Source: Hyparrhenia diplandra (lineage: Eukaryota > Streptophyta > Magnoliopsida > Poales > Poaceae). From it: a stretch of DNA of 64,000 nt. The position numbers and the translations under genes are program-made. Below the pieces are notes generated by a model. It ran no database searches. It had not been told where the DNA came from and worked only from the letters and a program-made list of their open reading frames with translations. Positions within the stretch are counted from its first letter, which is position 1. Each line of letters opens with the position of its first letter. Location: positions 310,001 through 374,000 of the forward strand of contig JADLZK010008768.1 in the NCBI GenBank assembly GCA_015847255.1, given 5' to 3'. This document shows positions 22,986 to 32,499 of this stretch, piece after piece.

Positions 22986-23925
22986 ATTTCATATGGAAAT
23001 GAATATGTAGCACTTATTCATATGCAAATGGACATGTAGTAGGATATGACACGGATATTCACTAACCTGGGTCATCAAAATCTTCATGGTTTAGTATCAT
23101 TTGATAATATGTCTTTCTCATTTTGTCAACAACAACATGATCTTTTACTCTATTTGTCACAGCAAGATCATATGTTGACTCTTTTGCAAATTTCTCATTT
23201 TTCATAAACCAATCGCATATTGCTTCTGTAACAGCCAACACATATACACCACAGTTATAGAAGTCCATTTGTTGTGGCACATTGACATTTTCTAATTCCT
23301 CTTCAGAAGTATCAGGGATCTCTTGTTTTATTTTGTCAACAATAGATTGAGCCACTTCCTCATTAGCTGCCCCTAAAGTATCATAATGACGGAACATGTG
23401 TCTATCTCTCTTTGTATTGTCCAGAACCAACAAGCTAAAATGATCTCCTTCATCAGAATTATAAATACGCATCTGTGCACTATTCAAAGGAATAAATACT
23501 AATTTATAGTCAAGCAGTGCCCAAGTTGCGATAGCTTGTGGATTATTATTTATCGATGCAGACGTGCCTTGAGGTATCAGGAGGATTCCTCTATCTTGTG
23601 TGAAGGTGCTTTCAAAGATACTGTATATTCTACTTATTACACCATCAGTTATCCATCTTTTAGCACCAAGACTCTTGAGGTCTTCTAATAGGTCTTTAAG
23701 CATTGCATCACTTCGTCTATCTTTTCGTCTATCTTTACGCTGAGCTGGTGGTACATGTGCCTGAAGAAAAAGAAAACCATAGCATATTTAAAGTCATAAG
23801 GCACAATATATGACCGTGCTAGGAAACTAAACTATTTTATTGAAATTGAGCGCGCTTACAAGGTGGCCATCTTTTGTGCCTCCTTTATTGATGGGGACAT
23901 TCTCTACATGTGCATCTTGCCGAAT
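22930..23925 (-). CDS. Ulp1/SENP-type cysteine protease domain, copy B (complete catalytic set)
   Basis: Minus-strand exons 23,925-23,860, 23,760-23,067 and 22,940-22,930 join in frame through GT/AG borders and end at a TGA (22,932-22,930). The main exon is a C48 peptidase domain. It has a helical N-terminal part with RWITDGVISRIYSIF, then LLDYKLVFIPLN, the His in DHFSLLVLD, the Asp in FRHYDTLG, and the Gln and nucleophilic Cys in VPQQMDFYNCGVYVLAVTEA. All four catalytic positions are therefore present. The exon starts with a basic stretch (QRKDRRKDRRSD). Family members cleave SUMO or SUMO-like modifiers; grass transposons (KI-MULE, CACTA) also carry related domains, so host or transposon origin is open. 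Just upstream (24,000-24,060) lies a decayed copy of the last topoisomerase II exon, showing that this copy arose by duplication of the fusion's 3' end. Confidence 0.75.
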
Positions 23926-23999
23926 CTGCATTCCAAAACTGAGTGAGATTAAGTAATATTTCTAAAACTTTTAAGAAGCAAAACAGAAGTGGCATTGCT

Positions 24000-24065
24000 T
24001 ACATTGAGTTCTTGAGAAGCCCTACTAAAAAAAAAAAAGTTCTTCAAAAGTCTGAAAATCCCTCA
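24000..24065 (-). pseudogene. Decayed duplicate of topoisomerase II-like last exon
   Basis: On the minus strand, GCAGAAAAGCTTTGTTTGAG and the following ~45 bases up to ACTCAATGTAAGCAATG parallel the end of exon 17 at 25,857-25,800 (AAAGCGCTTTGGTTGAAGG ... ACTTAATGTAAGAAATG). An A/T run and a stop break it. Its donor (AAT then GTAAG) is kept. It marks the breakpoint of the tandem duplication that produced the second protease module. Confidence 0.7.
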
Positions 24066-24107
24066 AACAAAGCTTTTCTGCAACAGTATTCTTTAGTTAA
24101 GTGATAT

Positions 24108-25024
24108 TGTTATGAACCATAGTTAGATAAGGAGATAACTAGTTTCTTCATTGATTTCTCATAAACGGAGCCCCTAGCCATGAGCTCCTTGGTTCTCTCC
24201 CCACTAAGCATCCTTAATCTCATTAATTCTATCCTTTCCTAGACTGCAGCTGGTGGTCGGGCTTGCGGGCTTTCAGTGTTGGATAAGGGACAAGAAAGGT
24301 GTCCCAAAAGCTAGCTTATCTCTACTTTGGTTGGAGCTGCAAGATGTACAGGCTGTCAAAGCTTGCACCCCCATCTCTACTTTGGTTGGAGCTGCAAGAT
24401 GTATAGGCGAGCCGGAGTGGTTGAACGTGCAGGAGCATCCTCGGGACAATGAAACCTCGACCACTGCACCCCACCCCACAGAGATTGCACCTGCACCCAC
24501 GGTAGCGGTGATCGCCTCATCCCTTGATGGTGATGGATGACCCACAGTTGAAGCGATAGCTTGCACCTTTCACTCTTAAATTCACACCAAGGCACGCAGC
24601 GTCGACACCCTTGATGGTGATGGATGACCCACAGTTGAAGCGATAGGAAAGTACCGGGGCTTCCAAAGTTGTTGGTGAGGCTGTGGCGGATGGTGTTGTG
24701 GCTGTTGGGTTTGGTGACGGAGTAGAGGTGGGATACCACATGTTATGAATCTTAGTTCACATGAGGGATACAGAGAATAGCACCCAAGGTAGAAAGGCCT
24801 TGGCTCTAAGGGCTAGAAGGAGATGAGATTAAGATGAAGGGGGTGAGATTAAGAGAGTACATGTAGATTAGGAGATAACTTTGATTTCTCATGATTACAG
24901 CCACGAGCTCCTTTGTTCTCTAGAGACTGCTCGGGCTTGCATCGCTGCCCGCTTGGCCACGTGATAATAATCTTCACCATGGAGCTGCACTGCCTTAATC
25001 TCATTAATTCTATCCTTCCCCACA
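24108..25024. mobile_element. Small LTR-pair (TRIM-like) insertion, uncertain
   Basis: TGTTATGAACCATAGTTAG (24,108) and TGTTATGAATCTTAGTTCA (24,741) start two related segments that both continue with AGGAGATAACT, GATTTCTCAT, GAGCTCCTT.GTTCTC and end in CTTAATCTCATTAATTCTAT then CCTT. The right copy is longer (~285 bp), the left has an internal deletion. ATTGTTAT occurs at 24,105-24,112 and 25,031-25,038 and may be a target duplication, but it overlaps the left repeat start. The interior has two smaller duplications (CTACTTTGGTTGGAGCTGCA at 24,322 and 24,375; CCTTGATGGTGATGGATGAC at 24,522 and 24,610). It separates the two protease copies. Confidence 0.45.
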
Positions 25025-25102
25025 CTACTAATTGTTATTATGTTGGGCTGCATAACACATATTCAATATAATGATAGTTTAGATACTACAACATTCACTA
25101 AC

Positions 25103-25721
25103 CTGCTTCATGGTTTAGTATCATCTGGCAATAGTTCGTCCTCATATTGTCAACTTCACCCATCTCTTTTATATTCATCAAATCAATGCATCTCAATTCA
25201 TGTGTAGACTCTTCATTTCCCATAAACCATTCGCAAATTGCTTGTGTAATAGCCAACAAATAAACACCACAATTATTTTGGTCTTGAGGTGGCAAGGGGG
25301 GATCATATATATCTGCTTTGGCAAAAGCGGGGATCACTTTCTTTATACTTTCAGCAACTGATTCCGCAACTATCCGGTTAGTTGACCCTATAATGTCATA
25401 ATGATAAAACCTGGGCTTGCCTTTGCCTTTCTTTGGGTTGTATAAAACCAATAAGCTAAAATAGACCCCAACATCACTTTTCAGAGGAATGAATACTAAT
25501 GAATAGTCAAGCAGTGGTAATCTTGCAATAGCATCCATATTTGATTTTGACGTTGTTGGCTGGTCTTCAATTAATAGTCGGATCTTCTCATTTTTGAAGG
25601 TGGTTTTAGAGAAGATGGTAAATATTCTTTGAATTACACCTTCAGTTATCCATCTTGTACCAGTAAGACTTTGTAGGTCTCTAAAAAGTGTTGTACGGTC
25701 TGCATCACTTAGTACATTTTT
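25103..25721 (-). CDS. Ulp1/SENP-type protease exon, copy A, fused in frame to topoisomerase II-like gene
   Basis: A minus-strand exon starts at 25,721 right after a CTTTGCAG acceptor, in the same phase as the donor of the last topoisomerase exon (25,810). It ends at GAAGCAG with a GTTAGTG donor (25,103); reading through that donor gives an immediate TAG. It aligns with copy B over its length: TRWITEGVIQRIFTIFSKT, LLDYSLVFIPLKS, YHYDIIGSTN, PPQDQNNCGVYLLAITQAIC and the end NYCQMILNHEA. The catalytic Cys, Gln and Asp are present, but the catalytic His position is Tyr (VGVYFSLLVL against GDHFSLLVL), and about eight residues before it are deleted. Proteolysis is therefore unlikely. About 206 codons. 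Its own terminal exon seems lost; it could splice to the stop-bearing exon at 22,940, whose phase fits. Confidence 0.78.
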
Positions 25722-27282
25722 CTGCAAAGAAAAAAAAAACCATAGCACAAGTGAGATTAAGCAATATTACCAAAACTTTAAGATGCAAAACATAAGTGGC
25801 ATTTCTTACATTAAGTTCTGTTTCAAAAGCACCAAGATCCTTCAACCAAAGCGCTTTTGCTGTAGTACTTTGTAGTTCAATGATTTCCTTTTCTTGATGT
25901 ACACATTCATCCTCCAGCCCCCTAACCATCTCCCGAGTTAAGTTACAAATTGGCATTAACAAGAGGTAGTCATATCCCTTTATGAATCCTTGTGCTTTGG
26001 CACCATCCTCATTCTCCCTAGGGGACTTGGCTTGCTCAAATTCTTCAAACCCTCTCTTTTTGAGCTCCACATATACATCTTCTTTATCCATGTTAGATAA
26101 TTTGATATCTTTAGTTTGAACGGCTTTAATGAATTTAAGTTTGTTCTCTGCCATTTTCAAGTTGCCATTAGCCTTTTCCAGGAGCTTTCGCTGCATATTG
26201 ACATTTAGTAAATGTGACATCCAATAGTCCACAGAATATTCAGTTGTTAAATGAAAACTTACCCTTCTTATCTCATAGAAAACAAGCCTCAAGTTATAGA
26301 ATTCCTTAAGTACTGAAATAAAGGGAACAATTGAATTACAATAGGACAAAAGAAATACAAAATGGAGGTCTTTTTAGCAAAAAGGAAGTACATACTTTTC
26401 TCTGGACTGTCATACTTTTTAAGCTTGCCATCTGAGCCCAACAGATGCATATTTGATGTTGACATTGACCTTGTCAGTTTAAACTCCGTCAGAAGATCTG
26501 CTTCGCCATATTGTGTCATATTCTCAAAATTCTCATGCAAGTGTATATCAATTTCAACATCATTTCCGCTTTTCTTTATTTCATACGCCTGTAAAATAAT
26601 TATGATTAAAAACTGGTGGATAATAATCATTTCATGATTAAAACATTATTTAATGAGTTACCTTGACGAATTCAAAGGATTCAAGATTCTTCTTATAATT
26701 CTCCATCGAGATCCCCATTGGGAGCTCCGTTATTTTTAGTCTATTCTTGTCAACAACATTTATGATACCACTGGTGGTATAGGTAACACCTCGTTTCTTC
26801 ACTTCTCCCTGTGTTTCATGTACAAAAAAAAAACACCAACATTGAATTTTCTTGAGACAAAAAAAAAAAAAACAGAATTGTAAAAGAATCAAATAAGCAT
26901 ATGTTACTAACGCGGAACTCTCTGAACCATGGTTTCATTTCTTCCATATTCTCTCCTTGTATCAAATGTTTCAAATTGCGTACAATATCCTGTGGATTGT
27001 AACTTGGAATCTCTGTGCTCCAACCAGTAGCAATTCCTTTACATCCATTGACTAAAATCATTGGAAGGATGGGCACATACCTAAAAATGACAGCCAGGCC
27101 TTAGCTACTTATTCTAGGTCAAATTGCTCACAATGGATGAGCAAGTGGTGTCTCATTATTACCAGTTAGGTTCAACTGATTGCCCATCTTCGTGCAAATA
27201 AGGAAGCACAATATCATCATTTTCATTGAATATGGTGCGAGTGATACTTGATAATTCCGTGGAGATATATCTAGAATGAGCA

Positions 27283-27367
27283 GCATCTTTGCCTCCCTAA
27301 AATAAAACAAACAAGCATTGTTGACATGTTTAACAAAGTAGAGCATCTTTGCCTCCCTAAAATAAAA
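27283..27367 (-). repeat. 60-bp tandem duplication across a splice acceptor
   Basis: GCATCTTTGCCTCCCTAAAA occurs at 27,283 and 27,343. On the minus strand each copy is an intron 3' end (TTTTAG) plus the first codons of the exon that carries the catalytic tyrosine (GGKDA). Only the 27,296 acceptor leads into the full exon. Confidence 0.9.
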
Positions 27368-30300
27368 AGCATTAATAAAATGTTTAGTAGTTTTCTTACA
27401 GTAACTCACCTGCAATCTTGTACCATATTGCCCAGTGGGACGCAAAAGATTTATATTATTGCTTCCAACGAAATCTTGAGCCATTCCCACTATTGTATTT
27501 AATATATTTTCTTCACCATGATGATAAGCACAATAGTCTGACACATAACCACACAACTGTGCCACCTATGATTAAGTAGTAAATTAGCAATATTATAAGG
27601 CTAATTCATATGACATGTCAATCATATGGCGGTAGGTATAAGACTATGGCTCAACCCTTTTCTACTTGATAGTTACAAGGAAACTAAAACTAAAGATATA
27701 ATAGCAATCCAATATAAACAAACTATGGAATACAAAAGATCCAAGTGTAACATATTTCCATATCAAAAATATGTGGTAAAGACTCGTAGCAAAGATAAAC
27801 GAATGATAGTTGGGATGCAATACCTTTGTTTCCTTAATCAATTTCTTATTAAATGCGCTGAATAATATCTTTCTCTGTACAGGTTTAAGTCCATCTGGCA
27901 TTGCTGGTATAGACCGGTACACGTCTAATACTGAGTATATTATGAGCTCCTTATTAATGAAGTCAAGGATTCTTATTTCTGGACTTTGAGGAAGGAAAGT
28001 TTCATGCTGAAATTTTTGTTAGCACATTAACATTGGTCCATACATGAACCTATACAAATCTTTAAATATAAGATACACATCTAAACCTATGCAAATCTCT
28101 AAAAATGAGACCAATCTTGAAGCTACGAATCCAGTTCTTCCTTTCCAAGACTTTATCTTTACTGAATGCTATCTCAACAGCCTTAGTGTCTTCTTCATCC
28201 AACCACACAAAATCACTCTTGTGTTTATGAATATCTCTGAAGTATTGCATCCCTTCCTGAAGTGTGCTGGAGCCTAGCCCCTAACATATAAAGAGAATCC
28301 TCAATACCATAAAAAGATTAAAATGGTTAAAAAACACACAAAGATAGTAAAAAGGATTAAAATTTGAGAACAAAAAATCAGACCTTATAATACTTTGTAG
28401 ACCATCCACTGAGATCTGATATACTTTTTTCCCATGACTCATATTGTGGCAGTGTATAAAAAACCTTACTTTTTCCTGTATCATGCGTAACCTAGAAAAG
28501 TGTTGAAGTTCTATGAGTATAACAATAACAGGTAGTATTAAGTTTTATGTTTTCATAACAAATGATTGCTAGCATACCTTGATAAGTGGCGTAACAAATT
28601 GAGACAAGAAAGATCGAACCTTTACCAGAGATGGCCAAATGAAAAGAAAGAAGTTTATCACCAATCCCTTGATATGATAACCATCTGCATCTTGATCAGT
28701 CATGATCATAATTTGACCATATCTTAACTCATTCCTATCATAATAGTCTTTTTGTAGTCCAAACCAATAATCTTTCTTAGATTATTAATTTCCTCATTAT
28801 GAGCAATTTTTTCCACATGTGCATCTCTGACGTTTAATAATTTTCCCTTCAATGCAAACACACCATAGAATTTTCTACCATGAACACCCAAACCAACATT
28901 CTGTAGCATAAGGCACAACACTTAGTTAATACTTTTGTCACTAAAAAGTAACATACATACAATGAGATATGTACTCTTACTTTTATCAATAAAAAAAGAA
29001 ACATATATGACTCACGATTAGGGACATTCAACATATGCAATAAAATGTGCAATCAAAACAAAATTAAATATTGAACATGTGCAATAAAATATGCAATCAA
29101 CAAACTTACCGCTAGGGATTTTGCAGATTCTCCTTCTGTAATAATTAAGGTGCACTTCATAGAGTCAACACCCCCTGCACTAGTTGCATCCTCAAATTTT
29201 GGGATTTCTTCAATACTTTCATCTCCCATTTTGTTAACTTCGAGTGCTAGTGCGTCCTTTAAAGCACATCTATACACCTCCTTAAAAATGAAACATTCCA
29301 CATCTGCCACTGATATTTTTTTTTACTTTATATTAGTGACAAGGGGCATTTAAACAAAGATTTCACACACATTAAAAAAGAAGACAATGACATAAAGTAA
29401 TAAGAGGCATCTAAACAAAAAATCTTATATAAACACAATCTACATACATTAAAGTTGAACATAATAGAATAAGAAATTGAAAGTTGAAATTGTTCATTTG
29501 GAAATTCAAATGACATCACATACCCTGACTCATGAAATTTTTATCATCAATTGGAGTTGGCTCTGCATCTCCTCCTTTATAGTACCCTTTTATGAAAACC
29601 CATAAGTGGCACTTCACATTGCTTGTTTGTATGAGTCGATTGTGCCTCTTTTTCTTTTCTAGTGCATATTTCAAATGTTTTTCAATGGTGCTTGTGATTC
29701 TATCAACATGTGTGACAGACTCGTCTGTTGCACTACCATTAAAAATGGTGAACTGAAAAAAAATGCAACGCCATTAACAAAGGTAACAAACGTGAACTAA
29801 GAAAATGCAAATAGTAATGTTGTGAGGTAGAAACACAAGCTACACAAACCTGTTGAAAGTGGTCATTAGGGCTTAAGCAAACACACACCTCCCAATGATT
29901 GCATAAGTTTTGATAGAAGCTGAAATAAATCAAGACTAAATGAAAATTTCTATGGAGACTAAGATTTATGGTTTTATGCAACTTTTAAACCTTTTTATTC
30001 TTTTTTTTATTTCTTCTTACCTTTCTGATGTCTTCTTTGAAGACTGCACATATAAATCAACATAATCTCTCAAATTGTTAGGCAATACATTACCATCGAG
30101 CTCAACCTTTAATGTGTGTCCCCAAAGTACTGCCACGTCTAGCACCTCTTTTTTTTCTCATAAGGGCTAAAATGTCATCTTGACGAAGGCTATCCATATT
30201 AAGATCAAAGCTCACAAAGGTACAAGGCCCTTTAGTAAGGTACTCGGTGAATTTATCCTTTTTTTTCTTCCCATGGAAAACCTGAATTCGTTACCAAACA

Positions 30301-30399
30301 ACATATTGGGTTATTGTTTAGTTAAGTTAATAAAAAAAAAAAAATAAACCTATGCACATACCTTTATGCTACACTTATCTCTAAACTACTTACAGATCA

Positions 30400-30760
30400 A
30401 TTACAGCTTATCATATGGCTATCATAAACTGAGTACAAAACAATTATAGCTTATCATATGGCTATCATAACACATAAGGCAACTTAGTATGGCAGTATAT
30501 CATATGGCTATTATAAACTTAGTACAAAACACTTAGCTTATCATACACATAAGGCAACTTAGTATGGCACTAAGTGAATTTAACATTTTTCTTCTTCCCC
30601 ATTTATCATATAACTTAAATTTATACCAAACAGCATATTGGATTATTGTTTAGTAAAAAATTAAATATATGTACATTCATTTGTGCTAAACTTATCTTTT
30701 AAACTAAGTACAAAACAATTATAGCCTATCATATGGCTATCATAACACATAAAAAATTGC
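30400..30760. repeat. Degenerate repeat inside intron 2
   Basis: CTTATCATATGGCTATCATA and variants occur at about 30,406, 30,449, 30,497 and 30,725, with CACATAAGGCAACTTAGTATG at 30,471 and 30,546. A local AT-rich repeat in the ~745-bp intron between exons 2 and 3 of the topoisomerase II-like gene. Confidence 0.8.
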
Positions 30761-31385
30761 ACCCATAATTTTAACTTTGGAGTGCTTAAGAATAGATTTC
30801 TACCCTTTTTATCAAAAAAAAAGCAATTTTGAATAGCGATAACAACAAAATCATCATCAATACATCCCAAATATAACCTCGTAATTTTATTTTATTTTTG
30901 CGATGATAACCTCACAATTGGATACATTTTACTCTTAGGTTGCTATATTTTTGAGACAAAGAAAGTAATTAACATGGTCATTTACACCCAAGAATGCAAA
31001 ATATAATTTAAATAAGCTTTTAGTACCTTCTTGCATCTCTTGTTTCCATCATATGTTCTTATCATAAATCTTGAAAAGATGGATGGGTCTTGAGGGATAT
31101 TGGAGTAATTGGTGGGCAAAAGAACATTCCAGGGGTTGAAGTCATCTTCTTGAATGGGGAGGACAATACCATAGCGAAGGATGGAGATAGAGCACTTGTC
31201 CTCTCTAATGTTAACATGCAGGCTCTGAATGCTCTTTTGATAGCGTCGACTTCGATACTCTACAATTTTCATTAATATCTCATCAAATATGTTGTATAGA
31301 AGTGGGTTGTAGGTGACATTTTGATACACCATGGCATGGCCATTGTACACCCATTGCGCTTTCATCTGCTCCTCTAACACATGCT

Positions 31386-31453
31386 TGTCAAGCGTCACCT
31401 GGATCAGCAGGGGGAGGGGGAAAAAAACATGTTTGCTTGTCAAGCGTCACCTC
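31386..31453 (-). repeat. 50-bp tandem duplication across the exon 2 acceptor
   Basis: CTTGTCAAGCGTCACCT occurs at 31,384-31,400 and 31,435-31,451. On the minus strand both read as an AG acceptor followed by GTGACGCTTGACAAG, the start of exon 2. The downstream copy (31,398) leads into the open exon. Confidence 0.88.
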
Positions 31454-31566
31454 AGTCAGAGGCAGGGGAGGGGAAAGAAAAAAATGGGAAAAAAAACCGA
31501 AAAACTGTGGGTTAGAAATGTTACTACATTTGTCTCTAGATGGGGAGTTGCCTGGTCGATGGCTCC

Positions 31567-31740
31567 AGGCTGCCTTGCCGCTGTGTCACCGCTCACCCGG
31601 GGACGCTTGCGAGGGGCAGTCACAGCTGCATCCCCACCGGCCAGGGGAGGCTGCCTCGCTGCTGTGTCACCGCTCACCCGGGGACGCTTGCGAGGGAGCA
31701 AGGCAGTCACAGCTGCATCCCCGCCGGCCAGGGGAGGCTT
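31567..31740 (-). repeat. 84-90 bp duplication inside exon 1 (coding)
   Basis: Within exon 1 of the topoisomerase II-like gene the protein unit PPLAGGDAAVTA, PRKRPRVSGDTAARQ appears twice in tandem; the upstream unit has two extra residues (LL). Each unit carries PRKRPR, a good nuclear-localisation-type basic cluster, so the predicted N-terminus has a doubled signal. Both copies stay in frame. Confidence 0.88.
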
Positions 31741-31749
31741 CATCTTGTC

Positions 31750-32490
31750 AGCTTGGACAACTGCATTGGGAGGGAAATTTTGTAAGTGATCTGTGGTCTA
31801 GACCTTAAGAAGTCTACCAAAAGAAAACAACAAAACCACTTGTTCAATATGAACCCTGTGTTCGAACTTTGCAATTCAGTGGTCGGACATGTGAATTAAT
31901 AACATCAGCTTCATTGATTGGTGTTAGAATGGCCATCATAAAGGTCTTCATTGGTTGGTGTTAAATGGCCATCATAAAGGTTTAAAATGGAACAGATTAT
32001 CTTGTAGGCAAATCTGCGTGTGTAGCTAACTATGGATCAAATTTTATCACCAGCTGGCATGAGCAGATCATGTGGATCTTAACCCATGTAGGTCCTATCT
32101 CACCATCTCTTAACAGCATCTATCTTACCCCTCACCCACATCTAGACCCAGTAGCCACCGACTAAACTCGGCAATTCCTTCTGAGCCTAAATTTTATAAC
32201 TTTGATATGGGGAGCTGAGTCTCATATTCCTATTCAAAGTAACATGGCTCCAAAGAGAAAAAAAAAATACTATTATGGCAGCTTTAATACAGTAACATGT
32301 TAAAGAAAAGGTATGTGACAACATGCAGGTTGCCTCATAATTCCTAGGACTAGGACCAGAGACACCAGAAACCATCTTATTTATTACATATAAGAAGGAA
32401 CCGGATCTTGCAACGGCAAAAGGAGAGCTGATGAGGTCATAGGCAACATAAATAGTAAGCTGAGAAACATATCTTTGTTTCAGCTGTCAA
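31750..32490. other. No recognisable gene; upstream flank of topoisomerase II-like gene
   Basis: A small repeat (TTGGTGTTA.AATGGCCATCATAAAGGT at 31,918 and 31,956) is present. No TATA box for the minus-strand gene is convincing. Nothing else. Confidence 0.4.
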
Positions 32491-32499
32491 GGAACAGAC

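Larger units (their letters stand above)
25810..31743 (-). pseudogene. DNA topoisomerase II-like gene (ATPase degenerate, cleavage core kept), probably broken
   Basis: Minus-strand exons: 31743-31528, 31398-31027, 30281-30021, 29919-29850, 29752-29524, 29309-29110, 28900-28578, 28491-28384, 28280-28112, 28006-27824, 27565-27410, 27296-27163, 27080-26912, 26808-26662, 26588-26396, 26312-26263 and 26190-25810. The order follows eukaryotic TOP2. Exons 1-5 are the N-terminal/ATPase and transducer part, with YNIFDEIL, LNMDSLRQDDILALMRK and VTHVDRITSTIEKHL. Exons 6-7 are TOPRIM (CTLIITEGESAKSLA; MTDQDADGYHIKG). Exons 10-13 are the winged helix and tower, with the active-site Tyr in GGKDAAHSRYIST and ILVNGCKGIATGWST. 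Exons 14-17 end in a coiled coil. The ATPase lacks the Mg-binding Asn block, the GRNGYGAK loop and the QTK loop. Lesions: an A8 run at 30,149-30,156 (A7 expected), a shift near 28,745, and no in-frame join between exons 9 and 10. There is no normal TOP2 C-terminal tail; a protease exon follows instead. Confidence 0.82.

Noticed and set aside
24105..25038. ATTGTTAT pair as an 8-bp target duplication of a hAT element
   Set aside because: The left copy overlaps the repeated TGTTATGAA start and the ends have no inverted repeats, so an LTR-type origin fits better.
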